In this document: positions 26,334 through 35,427 of the stretch, one piece after another | Numbering within the stretch: position 1 is the stretch's first letter | How the letters are laid out: the number at the start of each line of letters is the position of its first letter | Assembly (NCBI GenBank): GCA_910586905.1 | Contig: CAJUIV010000001.1 | Location: 166,450 to 230,449, forward strand | Source: an uncultured Christensenellaceae bacterium | GTDB taxonomy: Bacteria; Bacillota; Clostridia; Christensenellales; CAG-314 | Direction: 5' to 3' | Length of the DNA stretch: 64,000 nucleotides | Notes under the pieces: model-generated | Seen by the model: only the letters and a program-made list of their open reading frames with translations | The model's database searches: none | What the model was told of the DNA's origin: nothing | Made by a program: the position numbers and the translations under genes

Positions 26334-26417
26334 ACTGTACCTTTTATGATTATTATTTCTAAAATCGCGTCAAACGCCGTGTTTTTGCTAAAAAGCGCCG
26401 ATTTTTTAAGAATTTAT

Positions 26418-26446
26418 AGTTTAACATATTTATAAACATTAGTCAA
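26418..26446 (-). promoter_or_regulatory. Promoter of the DHH-surE operon
   Basis: On the reverse strand TTGACT (26446-26441) and TAAACT (26423-26418) are 17 bp apart. Confidence 0.6.
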
Positions 26447-26827
26447 CATTGAAAGTAAGCCGGACTTCTTCGAATCTGAAATAAACGGACAAATCTTTGT
26501 TATATAACGAGGTTATTGCACAAAATATTTTCAGATAAAATAACAATACGCATATCCGAGTATTTAAAAATGTGTTGTTTCGGAAAGACAATTTCTTAAA
26601 ACTTTTGCGGGTAACGTTTGCGGTTGCCGCTATTGCGCGGCAGTTATGTAAAAGACCTTTGAAAGAGTATGCTTAAATTTAAATCATTCAAGTTAAAAGC
26701 AGATTGCTTTTTCTTAAACGCACGATTTATGCCGTTAAAATTGCTTTTTAATCGTTTCAATGTTTTCAATAGTCGAAATCGATATATTGTCGATTGTTTC
26801 CGTTTAAAAATTTTAACGATTTGGGTA

Positions 26828-26856
26828 TTGACATTTGAAAAATAAGAATATAGAAT
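26828..26856 (+). promoter_or_regulatory. Promoter of the PhnP-like gene
   Basis: TTGACA at 26828-26833 and TAGAAT at 26851-26856 are 17 bp apart, giving a leader of about 150 nt. Confidence 0.6.
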
Positions 26857-27012
26857 AAGTAGTAATTTTTATTGAGTTTGAATAAAAGATTTGAGCAAGA
26901 ATCTGAAAAAGCGTTTGATAATGCTGAGAAGCGATGCTGCGTTTTGACTTTTTGTGCAGTACTGCTTCGATTAAGTACTAAAAAACATAAAATAAACAAG
27001 ACGGAGGAAAAT

Positions 27013-27840
27013 ATGAAGCTAACTTATCTTGGCACGGGCGCTGCGGAAGGCGTGCCGTCGCTGTTTTGTCAGTGCGACAACTGCAAACAGTCCCGCGCTT
27101 TGGGCGGCAGAAATATACGTTCGCGTTCGCAGGCTTTAATAAACGACGAACTGCTTATAGATTTTCCTGCCGATACGTTTTGGCATTTTATAAAATATAA
27201 TTTCGATTGCGAAAATATATGCGGCTGTATTATAACCCATTCTCACTCCGACCATTTGTATCCCGCCGAAGCGGAAATCGCGAAACCGTCGCTTTCGCAC
27301 GAACATCGTGTTATCAAGTTCTATGCCGATAAAAGCGGTTACGATTTACTTTTGCGGCAGGTTTCGCAAACAAACGGAAATGCGGCAGTTCATTTAATCG
27401 AAGTAGGTAAACGTTTCGAAATTGCGGGCAGCCGCAGGTATTCCGTTATGCCGATGAGAGCAAATCATAACGCGGATTCTACGCCGGTTATATATTCTGT
27501 CGAGTGCGAAGGTAAACGGGTGCTTTACGCGCACGATTCCGGTTATTTTTTGGATGAAACGTGGGAGCTTCTTGCCCGCGAGGGACGTTTCGATTTGGTT
27601 TCTCTCGATTGCACTTACTGTAATTTGCCCAATATAGAAAAAAACGCGCGTCATATGAGTTTAAACGTCAATTTGCAAGTTATAGAAAGGCTTAAAGCGC
27701 AAGGCAACGTCGATGTCAATACTATTCTTGTCGCTAATCATTTTTCGCATAACGGCGGAACTACTTACGACGCAATGAGCAAGGCGAGCGGCGCGTACGG
27801 AATTATTACGTCCTACGACGGTATGACTGTAGAGTTTTAG
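27013..27840 (+). CDS. Metallo-beta-lactamase-fold hydrolase, PhnP-like
   Basis: This 275-residue protein has the metal motif ITHSHSDHLYPAEAE and further ligands in AHDSGYF, SLDCTYC and ANHFSHNGG. Near the N terminus SLFCQCDNC followed by NIRSRSQALI matches the zinc-site and substrate region of PhnP, a phosphodiesterase acting on cyclic ribose phosphate. The exact substrate is uncertain. ATG at 27013 has ACGGAGGAAA upstream. An in-frame TTG at 26872 would add 47 residues that do not belong to the family. Confidence 0.8.
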   Translation: MKLTYLGTGAAEGVPSLFCQCDNCKQSRALGGRNIRSRSQALINDELLIDFPADTFWHFIKYNFDCENICGCIITHSHSDHLYPAEAEIAKPSLSHEHRVIKFYADKSGYDLLLRQVSQTNGNAAVHLIEVGKRFEIAGSRRYSVMPMRANHNADSTPVIYSVECEGKRVLYAHDSGYFLDETWELLAREGRFDLVSLDCTYCNLPNIEKNARHMSLNVNLQVIERLKAQGNVDVNTILVANHFSHNGGTTYDAMSKASGAYGIITSYDGMTVEF

Positions 27841-27904
27841 TTTTGAAGTTTACAAAAATATGCGAATATCAGATGTTGAATAAGATTTTATTATAGTGAT
27901 TTCA

Positions 27905-27938
27905 AATTAGTCCGGTATTATACCGGACTAATTGCTTT
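27905..27938 (+). terminator. Intrinsic terminator after the PhnP-like gene
   Basis: A perfect 13-bp inverted repeat (AATTAGTCCGGTA with its complement, TTA loop) is followed by GCTTTTG. Confidence 0.8.
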
Positions 27939-28105
27939 TGTTGCAAATTCTATCATTGTTAAAAAAAACGCGTTTTTACAAACGTCAGCCGAAAGCGTAC
28001 GCAGTCCGATTTACTTGCCGTATACCGTGCCGTAGTTGTTTAAGTACGTTTTCAATAGTACCGCTGAAAAACGGCGTAAAATTACGCCGCTTGCGTTTTA
28101 CGGAA

Positions 28106-28134
28106 TTTACTTTTAGCAAAATGTAGTGTATAAT
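28106..28134 (+). promoter_or_regulatory. Promoter of a leaderless AraC gene
   Basis: TTTACT at 28106-28111 and TATAAT at 28129-28134 are 17 bp apart. The -10 box ends 6 nt before ATG at 28141, so transcription should start at the A of the start codon. Confidence 0.65.
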
Positions 28135-28140
28135 AAAAAT

Positions 28141-29010
28141 ATGATAAACGCGGACGAAAATAGTTTTATAGAAAACGTCGAAAAAGTAACAAGTAATTTT
28201 ACAACGTATACTTTTAACGCTGAAAACAGAGAGCCGTTTTATCCTGCCGTTTGGCGTGAAGACGTCTGTTTGCTGAAAGTATCTGGCGAAGTTAGCGTTT
28301 ACGTTGACGGCGTGGAATATTCGGTAAAAAATGGCGACGTAATTATACTTCGCCCGTTCGCGTTGTATTCGGCGGTTGCAGTCGGGCAAAATTTACCTTC
28401 CGTTGAGGTTGTGCTATTCAACTTGCGCGGTTTGCAATACTATAATGACTTTTCTGTCGATTTAAAAAAATATCAACAGTTTTTAAACGAAGATTCTGCA
28501 GTCTGCGTCGTTTCGCCATTGGACGATTGGTACGAAGAAATATCTCGTTTGTTGCAAGATTTATCGGCTGCGCCTTCGAACTCGGCTTGCATCAAAACGA
28601 TAAAATCGCTTTTGGAAACTTTATATATACACCGCAAAAAAACGCCGCAAAAAAACGTTGCTCGCGAAAAAAGGCGTTTTGCCGCTATCACTGCGCTGGA
28701 TTATATAAGAACTAACTATGCTCTTAACTTTTCCGTAAAAACGCTGGCGGAAAAATGCGGATACAGCGAATTTTATTTAATGAAAGTTTTTAAAACTTAC
28801 ACAGGATATTCTTGTATCGACTACGCTAATAATTATCGTTTGTGGAAGTCCGAGCAGCTTTTAGCTGAAACAAATTGCGCAGTCGGAAAAATCGCGCGTG
28901 AAGTCGGATTCGATAACGCGTCTTATTTTAACAGAAAGTTTTTGGATTTATACGGCGTTACTCCGTCAAATTACAGAGCTTTATACTTTGACAATCGCAG
29001 AAAAAAATAG
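28141..29010 (+). CDS. AraC-family transcription regulator
   Basis: This 289-residue regulator has an N-terminal cupin-like sensing domain (about 25-110, VYVDGVEYSVKNGDVIILRP). Its C-terminal double helix-turn-helix has LAEKCGYSEFYLMKVFKTYT and IAREVGFDNASYFNRKF. ATG at 28141 has no Shine-Dalgarno site; a GTG at 28126 would lie inside the promoter. Its target is unknown. No sugar-utilisation gene is next to it. Confidence 0.87.
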   Translation: MINADENSFIENVEKVTSNFTTYTFNAENREPFYPAVWREDVCLLKVSGEVSVYVDGVEYSVKNGDVIILRPFALYSAVAVGQNLPSVEVVLFNLRGLQYYNDFSVDLKKYQQFLNEDSAVCVVSPLDDWYEEISRLLQDLSAAPSNSACIKTIKSLLETLYIHRKKTPQKNVAREKRRFAAITALDYIRTNYALNFSVKTLAEKCGYSEFYLMKVFKTYTGYSCIDYANNYRLWKSEQLLAETNCAVGKIAREVGFDNASYFNRKFLDLYGVTPSNYRALYFDNRRKK

Positions 29011-29025
29011 TATACTGAAAAAGCT

Positions 29026-29054
29026 TTGATATTGCGTATAAAAACAGATATTGT
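29026..29054 (+). promoter_or_regulatory. Likely promoter of tRNA-Arg
   Basis: TTGATA at 29026-29031 and TATTGT at 29049-29054 are 17 bp apart, 17 bp before the tRNA. Confidence 0.45.
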
Positions 29055-29071
29055 TTTATAACGCATTATTC

Positions 29072-29146
29072 GCTTCCGTAGTTAAATGGATATAACAGTC
29101 CCCTCCTAAGGGACAGTTATGGGTTCGATTCCCGTCGGGAGTACCA
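29072..29146 (+). tRNA. tRNA-Arg (anticodon CCT)
   Basis: The 75-nt gene has acceptor GCTTCCG/CGGGAGT (with two G-U pairs), D stem GTTA/TAAC, anticodon stem GTCCC/GGGAC around loop CTCCTAA, and T arm around TTCGATT. CCA is encoded. The anticodon CCT reads AGG. Its last 19 nt are repeated twice downstream. Confidence 0.93.
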
Positions 29147-29550
29147 TTATTTCAAAATCGGTATAAAGGAAATAAAAATACAAAGCGTACCGGCAGAGAA
29201 CCCATAACGGGTTCGCTCAGCCGAGCAATCGCAGATTGCGAACGCCACGGAGCGTAATATTAAAAAAGTATTTTGGTCTGAAAGACTATGGTTGCCGAAC
29301 GGTTGTATACGCAGTAAAATACGCGCAGTATTCCCGTCGGGAGTACCATTATTTCAAAATCGGTATAAAGGAAATAAAAATACGAAGCGTACCGGCAGAG
29401 AACCCATAACGGGTTCGCTCAGCCGAGCAATCGCAGATTGCGAACGCCACGGAGCGTAATATTAAAAAAGTATTTTTGTCTGAAAGACTATGTTTGCCGA
29501 ACGGTTGTATACGCAGTGAAATACGCGCAGTATTCCCGTCGTGAGTACCA
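29147..29550 (+). repeat. Two 202-bp tandem repeats, each ending in the tRNA-Arg 3' end
   Basis: Units 29147-29348 and 29349-29550 differ at only about five positions. Each ends in the 19-nt sequence ATTCCCGTCGGGAGTACCA, identical to the tRNA-Arg 3' end (one change in the last copy). Inside each unit is a hairpin (GAACCC-ATAAC-GGGTTC) that echoes the tRNA T-arm on the opposite strand. The arrangement resembles the rtT repeats behind tRNA-Tyr in E. coli, whose units also end with 19 bp of tRNA. No protein-coding ORF of note is seen. Confidence 0.85.
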
Positions 29551-29643
29551 TTATTTAAAAGCTGTCGCGGAATAATAACTATTAACGTTCAACGTTATCT
29601 TCGGTAGTGGGATGCGTGTTAACATTCACAAAGGAAGTAATAA

Positions 29644-30678
29644 ATGAAAATAATACATACCGCGGATATTCATCTCGATTCTCCTTTGTCGGGAGTAAAA
29701 GATTCCAAACGCCGAAGATTCGAGCTTCTTACCGCATTAGCCAATATGTCGGAATACGCTAACAATTACGGAGTGCAAGCCATTATCGTTGCGGGAGATT
29801 TGTTCGACGATAAGTATACCTCTGCTCAAACGGTAGAAAGCGTTATATCTATTGTAAACGACAGTAAAGCCGATTGGTTTGTTTTAAAAGGAAATCACGG
29901 CGATAATGCGCCTTACGAAAAATTGCGGCAACGCTGTCCGTCGGTCAAGTTGTTCGGAGAAAATTGGACGTATTATAATTGCGGCGGCGTTACGATATGC
30001 GGACGCGAGTTGGGTTTTAACGATTTAGAATATTGGCAGAAACTAAGTTTGGATTCTTCTCGTTTTAACGTACTTGTGCTGCACGGAGATATCGACGACG
30101 ATTCGTACGGTTATATAGACAAAAAAGCCATAGCGTCAAGCGCGGTTAACTATGTAGCTTTGGGGCATAGACACTCGTTGTCCGAATGCAAATTCGGCAG
30201 AATCAAAGGCTGTTATTCCGGAGTGTTGGAAGCGCGCGGATTCGACGAGACCGAACCTACAGGTTTTATCGTTATCGATACGGACAGCGGAAAAGTCAAA
30301 TTTCAAAATCAAGCCGTACGCAGCGTGGTAACGGTAAAAATTGACGTTACCGACGTTATGAGCGATATTGCTCTGAAAAAAAAGATATACGACTCGGTAT
30401 CTCAGGAATCGTCTAAAAATTATTTGAATGCTGTTTTTTACGGACAGCTGCAGCAAGGTTTGCAGTTGAAAATGATAGCCGAAGAAACGTTGAAAGACAG
30501 ATTTTTTGCGTTGCGTATCGAAGATAATACCGTTCCATCGTACGATTTGGAAAAAATCGCTCAAGAAGTGTCTTTAAGAGGTGAGTTCGTAAAACTTACA
30601 AACGAACAAATTTCCGACGAACGTTTGCGCGGCGAAATTATCAAATTCGGTTTGAACGTTTTGGCAGGAGAATTGTAA
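29644..30678 (+). CDS. SbcD/YhaO-like DNA repair phosphoesterase
   Basis: This 344-residue calcineurin-type nuclease has IIHTADIHLDSP, VAGDLFDDKYT, LKGNHGDNAP, LHGDIDD and ALGHRH, the five metallophosphoesterase blocks of the SbcD/Mre11 family. It should act with the ATPase encoded directly downstream, whose ATG touches its stop codon, to process DNA ends. GGAAG precedes the start. Its length and short C-terminal domain fit the YhaO branch better than classical SbcD. Confidence 0.85.
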   Translation: MKIIHTADIHLDSPLSGVKDSKRRRFELLTALANMSEYANNYGVQAIIVAGDLFDDKYTSAQTVESVISIVNDSKADWFVLKGNHGDNAPYEKLRQRCPSVKLFGENWTYYNCGGVTICGRELGFNDLEYWQKLSLDSSRFNVLVLHGDIDDDSYGYIDKKAIASSAVNYVALGHRHSLSECKFGRIKGCYSGVLEARGFDETEPTGFIVIDTDSGKVKFQNQAVRSVVTVKIDVTDVMSDIALKKKIYDSVSQESSKNYLNAVFYGQLQQGLQLKMIAEETLKDRFFALRIEDNTVPSYDLEKIAQEVSLRGEFVKLTNEQISDERLRGEIIKFGLNVLAGEL

Positions 30679-32544
30679 ATGAAAATTCAATCTCTTTCCG
30701 TTCAGTGTTTCGGAAAATTAAAAAACGTAAATCTAACGTTTGACGAAGGAATAAACGTTATAAGCAATGTTAACGGATTCGGCAAAACGACGCTCGCTAA
30801 TTTTATACGGGCTATGCTGTACGGTTTCAGTTATCGCGTAAAAGACGGCGTAAAAGATTCCAGTCGTTTTACCCCGTGGGACGGAACGGGTAAATTCGGC
30901 GGTAGTATGGTAGTTGAACATAACGGAGAAAATTACCGAATCGAAAGGTTTTTCGGCGCTACGCTCAAAGCGGAAACAAAATCCGTTATTAACGTTAAAA
31001 CCAACAAGCAAGTTGATTTCGGCGTTGAAATAGGCGAATATTTTTTAGGTTTAACCGCCGATAGTTACGACCGCTCGGCTTATTTTCCTCAGGATTCGGT
31101 TGAGTTGTCGTCAAACGATAATTTCGACAGCCGCTTGGCAAATTTAGTTGAAGACGGCGCCGAAGATTACGATAAAGTGCAGAAACGTATTCGAGATTTT
31201 AAACGCGATTTGCGTTTGGAAAAAGGTTACGGCGGTAAAATTTTCGAATTGCAAAAAAAGGAACGCGATTTGACGGCAAGTTTAAACGAAGCTGTTTCGG
31301 CGGAACGCCGTGATAAGGAAATAGAAAACAGATTGCTCGATATAAGCAAAGAACGGTGCATTATAAACGAGCGTCAATCGGAAGTTAAAACGCGGCTTGA
31401 CGAAATAAACGGAAAAATAGCCCGAACGTCGCTTACCGAAGCGGAACGAAACAATTTAAAAAAACTTGCGGAATTGGAGTCTAAACTTGCCCGCGTTCCC
31501 AAGGAAATCGAAGAAGATAAAGCGCAATGCGATAGAATCGTTGAAAGAATCAAACGTTTACGCGGCGACATAAAACCGAAAATTTATCCTAACGTAGTTG
31601 TACTTACTGTTTCTGTTTTGCTGTTTGTTGCGGGAATAGTGTTGTTTTTCGTTTTGCCGAAACCTGCCGGATACGCTGTCGGCGTAATAGCCGCCGTTTT
31701 GGGCGTAGTAGGAGCTGTTGTTTCCTTTGTACGTAAAGGAGCGAAAACTTTAGTCGCGGGTGAACGCGACGCGTTTGTAACCGAGTACTATAACATAGCT
31801 AAAAAATATTTTTATGTGGACGATAAAGATTTCGACGAAGTAGTAAAAACGTTTTGGGCTGTGTACGGCGATTACGTCGCTGACGCACGCGAACTCGAAA
31901 CGCTGCGTTCCGTGGTAAAAAAGCCCGCGGAGGGCGAATCGGAATTACAAATAGCAGCGCGGCAACTAGACGGCGAAATAAACGCGCTTGCGCAAAAACT
32001 GGTGGCGTTGTCCGGAGAAGAAGGGCGTTTGACGCAGGAAAAATCCTCGTTGCGTTTCGACGGCGTAATATCGATAAACGAAGAGTTGGCCGATTTGCGG
32101 GACGAAATCAAACTTGCGGAAATCCAATTTGAAATTGCCGATAAGACAAGTAAATTGCTGGCGCAGGCAAAGGATAATCTGTCGTCGAGTTATTTGCCCA
32201 AACTTTGTCGGCGAAGCGAAGAGTTGTTATCGTACGTTACCGGACGCAACTACGAAGTTCTTATAGACCGTCAGTTCGGCGTAAAATTGAGCGAAAACGG
32301 TCAAATAAAACCCATGAGCGAATTTTCTCGCGGGGTGAGAGAAATAACGCTTCTTTGTTTCCGCGTCGCGTTGTCGGAATTGTTATACGACGGTCAAATA
32401 CCGTTTATTATTATAGACGACGCGTTTGTAAACTTTGACGAACAAAATTTCGTAAGGGCGACCGAACTGCTTAAAAAGATTTCTTCGCGCGGACAGGTGA
32501 TTTATTTTACTTGTCATAATCGCGTAGGCAATTTGTTAAACTAA
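30679..32544 (+). CDS. SbcC/YhaN-like SMC-type ATPase with membrane hairpin
   Basis: This 621-residue ATPase has a Walker A-type NVNGFGKTTLANFI near residue 34 and Walker B FIIIDDAFVNFDEQN near the C terminus, separated by coiled coils. Instead of a zinc hook, the middle (about residues 305-355) carries two hydrophobic helices, as in YhaN, which should hold the complex at the membrane. The signature motif is within EFSRGVREITLL. It is translationally adjacent to the nuclease partner. Confidence 0.82.
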   Translation: MKIQSLSVQCFGKLKNVNLTFDEGINVISNVNGFGKTTLANFIRAMLYGFSYRVKDGVKDSSRFTPWDGTGKFGGSMVVEHNGENYRIERFFGATLKAETKSVINVKTNKQVDFGVEIGEYFLGLTADSYDRSAYFPQDSVELSSNDNFDSRLANLVEDGAEDYDKVQKRIRDFKRDLRLEKGYGGKIFELQKKERDLTASLNEAVSAERRDKEIENRLLDISKERCIINERQSEVKTRLDEINGKIARTSLTEAERNNLKKLAELESKLARVPKEIEEDKAQCDRIVERIKRLRGDIKPKIYPNVVVLTVSVLLFVAGIVLFFVLPKPAGYAVGVIAAVLGVVGAVVSFVRKGAKTLVAGERDAFVTEYYNIAKKYFYVDDKDFDEVVKTFWAVYGDYVADARELETLRSVVKKPAEGESELQIAARQLDGEINALAQKLVALSGEEGRLTQEKSSLRFDGVISINEELADLRDEIKLAEIQFEIADKTSKLLAQAKDNLSSSYLPKLCRRSEELLSYVTGRNYEVLIDRQFGVKLSENGQIKPMSEFSRGVREITLLCFRVALSELLYDGQIPFIIIDDAFVNFDEQNFVRATELLKKISSRGQVIYFTCHNRVGNLLN

Positions 32545-32566
32545 AACAATTTAAAGGAGATATATT

Positions 32567-33373
32567 ATGGACGTAGTAGAATTCAGCAAACAAATACGGC
32601 GTGAAACGCTTAGATGTATTCACTCCCAAGGCTCCGGACACGTCGGCGGCTGTTTGTCTATCGTTGACGTGCTGGCGGTGCTTTACGACAAATATATGGA
32701 CGTCGATAAAGCCAACCCCAGACGTGAAATCCGCGACAGACTGGTTCTGAGTAAAGGACATTCCGGACCGGCTTTATACGCGACGTTGGCGCTCAAAGGT
32801 TTTTTCCCTATGGAGTGGTTGGATACGTTAAACGTTTTGGGAACCCGTTTGCCTAGCCATGCAAATATAAATCTTACTCCCGGGGTAGATATGACTGCCG
32901 GCAGTCTCGGTCAAGGAATGTCGTGCGCTTGCGGACTTGCTCTCGCCAATAAAATAAAAAAACAGCCGGGTTACGTATACGTAATTTGCGGAGACGGCGA
33001 AATGCAGGAAGGACAGAATTACGAAGCTATGATGTTTGCCGCCAATAAAAAGCTGGATAATATGATAGTTTTTGTGGACAACAATAAAATGCAGATAGAC
33101 GGATTTACCCGCGACGTTATGGATATAGAAGATATCGAAGCCAAATTCAAGTCTTTCGGTTTTGTAACGGACAGAGTGAACGGACACGACCACAAAGCGA
33201 TAGATAGCGCGATAGCTAAAGCCCGCAGAGAGCATAACGGCGTTCCTCACTGTATTGTCTTAGATACGATAAAAGGAAAAGGCGTAAGTATTTACGAGAA
33301 TATGGGCGTCGGAGTTCACAGCACAACGGTTAACGACGAGCAATATAAAATCGCTATGGACGAATTGAAGTAG
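32567..33373 (+). CDS. Transketolase, N-terminal (thiamine pyrophosphate) subunit
   Basis: This 268-residue subunit binds thiamine diphosphate: SQGSGHVGGCLSIVDVLAVLY, VLSKGHSGPALYATLA, AGSLGQGMSCACGLALA and the GDGE metal motif ICGDGEMQEGQNYEA. It works with the C-terminal subunit encoded 12 bp downstream. Transketolase yields sedoheptulose 7-phosphate, the entry substrate of the heptose operon at 3-7 kb. AAAGGAG precedes the ATG, 22 bp after the SbcC-like gene. Confidence 0.92.
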   Translation: MDVVEFSKQIRRETLRCIHSQGSGHVGGCLSIVDVLAVLYDKYMDVDKANPRREIRDRLVLSKGHSGPALYATLALKGFFPMEWLDTLNVLGTRLPSHANINLTPGVDMTAGSLGQGMSCACGLALANKIKKQPGYVYVICGDGEMQEGQNYEAMMFAANKKLDNMIVFVDNNKMQIDGFTRDVMDIEDIEAKFKSFGFVTDRVNGHDHKAIDSAIAKARREHNGVPHCIVLDTIKGKGVSIYENMGVGVHSTTVNDEQYKIAMDELK

Positions 33374-33385
33374 GAGGCAATAACT

Positions 33386-34309
33386 ATGGAACTTAGAAAA
33401 GCGTACGTACAAGAATTGGCGCGTCTTATGCGCGAAAACGATAAAATAGTTATACTTGACGCCGACCTTGCCAGCGCGGGCGGAACAAAGCCTTTGTACT
33501 CTGAATTTCCCGACAGGTGCGTCGACTGCGGCATTGCCGAAGCTAATATGGCTTGTATAGCCGCGGGACTTTCCGCCAGCGGATTTATACCGTTTATTCA
33601 CAGCTTTGTACCTTTCGGAACCAGAAGAGTTTTCGACCAAATAGCGGTTTCTATAAGCTATTCCGAGCAAAACGTAAAAATCGTAGGTTTCGACCCAGGA
33701 GTAACGATGACCGTGAACGGCGGTACTCACATGTGCTTCGAGGATATGGCGGCTTTGCGCGCTTTATGCAACGTTGCCGTACTCGACATCGTCGACGGCG
33801 TTCAGCTTGTAAAAGCCCTGCCATTTATCGTAGATTACAAAGGAACGGTCTATTTAAGATTCGAGCGTAAACAAACCGAGGAACTGTTTGGCGATAAATA
33901 CGTTTTCCGTTTCGGTAAGGCGGATAAGCTTGCCGACGGTAAAGATTTGACGATAATCGCCAGCGGAACTTCCGTTCTCGACGCGAAAAAAGCGGCGGAC
34001 GTTTTGACCGCTCAAGGAATAAGCGTAGATTTGCTTGCGGTTCATACCGTAAAACCGATAGACGAAGAAGCGATAATCGCTTCGGCGAAAAAAACGGGCA
34101 AAGTATTGACGGTGGAGAACCACAGCATACACGGCGGATTGTACGGAGCCGTAACGGAAGTTCTTTCCGCAAAATTACCTACTTTATGCGACGCCGTAGC
34201 GGTGCGCGATAAGTTGACGCAGGTTGGTAATCTTGCCGACTTAAAGCGCGACTACGGTTTGGACGCGGACAGTATCGTTCTCCGCGCAAAAAATCTTTTA
34301 AAAGCATAG
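33386..34309 (+). CDS. Transketolase, C-terminal subunit
   Basis: This 307-residue partner contains the pyrimidine-binding domain (DCGIAEANMACIAAGLSASG, PFIHSFVPF) with the Glu that activates the cofactor, and the C-terminal transketolase domain (VLTVENHSIHGGLYGAVTEVL). GTAGGAGG precedes its ATG. A strong terminator follows. Split transketolases are common in anaerobic Bacillota. Confidence 0.92.
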   Translation: MELRKAYVQELARLMRENDKIVILDADLASAGGTKPLYSEFPDRCVDCGIAEANMACIAAGLSASGFIPFIHSFVPFGTRRVFDQIAVSISYSEQNVKIVGFDPGVTMTVNGGTHMCFEDMAALRALCNVAVLDIVDGVQLVKALPFIVDYKGTVYLRFERKQTEELFGDKYVFRFGKADKLADGKDLTIIASGTSVLDAKKAADVLTAQGISVDLLAVHTVKPIDEEAIIASAKKTGKVLTVENHSIHGGLYGAVTEVLSAKLPTLCDAVAVRDKLTQVGNLADLKRDYGLDADSIVLRAKNLLKA

Positions 34310-34376
34310 CAAATATAATACGGATTTGAAAAGGACGCTGCGTTATGCGAACTTTTAAAGTCAGGCATACGATTAT

Positions 34377-34413
34377 AAAAAGCTCTTGAACAATTTGTTC
34401 GAGAGCTTTTAAA
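34377..34413 (+). terminator. Bidirectional terminator after transketolase
   Basis: A long stem (AAAAGCTCTTGAACAA with its near-complement, one G-U) ends in TTTTAAAT. Confidence 0.85.
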
Positions 34414-34456
34414 TACATATTATTTATAAACTTAAATTGAAATTAATCATTATGTT

Positions 34457-34704
34457 TTAATTCGATTTTTTAGCCGAACCTATTTCTCCATAACCGTTCC
34501 AAGCAAATACGGGGTTTTCTTCTTTGTTTGCGTAAACGCTTTCAACGTCGCAGATATAAAGACAATGGTCTCCGACATCGATAAATTCTTTCAGATTGCA
34601 CACAATCGCCAAACAGCTATGCGTGGGTACTTCGATTTCACTGTCGGGTAATTTTTGTAATTCTATATTAAACTTTTCCGCTTTATTCGTATCTTTACCC
34701 TGGT
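34457..34704 (-). pseudogene. Flavin reductase-like protein, C-terminal remnant
   Basis: About 80 codons survive on the reverse strand without a start. They read HSCLAIVCNLKEFIDVGDHC, then LYICDVESVYANKEENPVFA, matching the C-terminal part of flavin-reductase-like (flavoredoxin) domain proteins. The 5' end is lost at the junction with the HxlR remnant. Confidence 0.7.
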
Positions 34705-34710
34705 TTTAGT

Positions 34711-34979
34711 TATACGTTCTCGCTTATCAGCGGAAAGTACAAAATGACGATACTGTATACTTTAATGGAATTTTCTGTCGCCCGTTATAATGAATTACAG
34801 CGATACATCAAAAGAATTTCATATAAACTTTAAGTTTATCGTTAAAGGAGTTGGAAAACGACGGACTTGTTATTCGCAAGGAATATCCGCAAATACCACC
34901 GAAAGTAGAGTACAGCCTATCCGAACGCGGTAAATCGCTTATGCCTATTTTAGACGGTATGTGCGAGTGGGGGCGATAA
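34711..34979 (+). pseudogene. HxlR-family regulator remnant with frameshift
   Basis: The fragment reads TFSLISGKYKMTILYTLMEF and then, after a one-base loss at 34825-34829, continues SLSLKELENDGLVIRKEYPQ to a stop at 34979. This is the helix-turn-helix of HxlR regulators. The N terminus with its start codon is missing. HxlR genes often lie divergent from a flavin reductase they control, which matches the neighbour. Confidence 0.75.
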
Positions 34980-35007
34980 AAACAGAATATAATCGATAAA
35001 CCTATTA

Positions 35008-35051
35008 AAAAGAAGTAAGGCAATTAAATAATCGTCTTACTTCTTTTTTTT
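35008..35051 (+). terminator. Intrinsic terminator after the hxlR remnant
   Basis: AAGAAGTAAG and CTTACTTCTT pair perfectly around a 16-base loop and are followed by a T run. Confidence 0.75.
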
Positions 35052-35336
35052 CTCCGTATATGAAAGAACTCAATAAAAACCTATCTATAACTCACTGGGT
35101 TACGAGAAGCCCTGTTCGTCTACGAAAAAAAAAGTACGGAAAAGGCATAGCCTAACTCCATGCCTAAATCTTTTTGTTGCGTTTTATTAAATTTTCTATG
35201 TGAACTACGGTAAATACGGCGTCCTTTTTTGCGTAAAACGCAGTTTGCGTTCGACATGGTATCGAACCGTTTGGTAATTGCGGCGGAAAAATTTTAAAAA
35301 CGCAAATAATGACAATAAAAAGTTTGAACGTTAAGG

Positions 35337-35365
35337 TTGATTTTTATTTGTGCAAAGGTTATAAT
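35337..35365 (+). promoter_or_regulatory. Promoter of the phosphoesterase-DUF1846 operon
   Basis: TTGATT at 35337-35342 and TATAAT at 35360-35365 are 17 bp apart. Confidence 0.6.
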
Positions 35366-35427
35366 TTAAATATATTCTTCGTATTTGGCAAGGACAAATC
35401 CTGCCGTTTTTAGTTTAGGAGTGCGTT

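Larger units (their letters stand above)
26334..27012. other. Divergent intergenic region, 679 bp
   Basis: It carries promoters for both flanking genes (26418-26446 reverse and 26828-26856 forward). A 58-codon ORF begins with ATG at 26670, but codon use and ribosome site are poor. Otherwise I see nothing. Confidence 0.5.
34980..35427. other. Intergenic region with terminator and promoter
   Basis: It holds a terminator (35008-35051) and the promoter of the next gene (35337-35365). A short ORF near 35061-35156 lacks a ribosome site. Confidence 0.5.

Noticed and set aside
26670..26846. 58-codon ORF in the intergenic region before the PhnP-like gene
   Set aside because: It overlaps the -35 region of the next gene's promoter, has a weak ribosome site and low-complexity Phe/Lys/Asn content.
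29147..29550. CRISPR array
   Set aside because: Units are 202 bp and nearly identical throughout, with no short repeat and variable spacer pattern.
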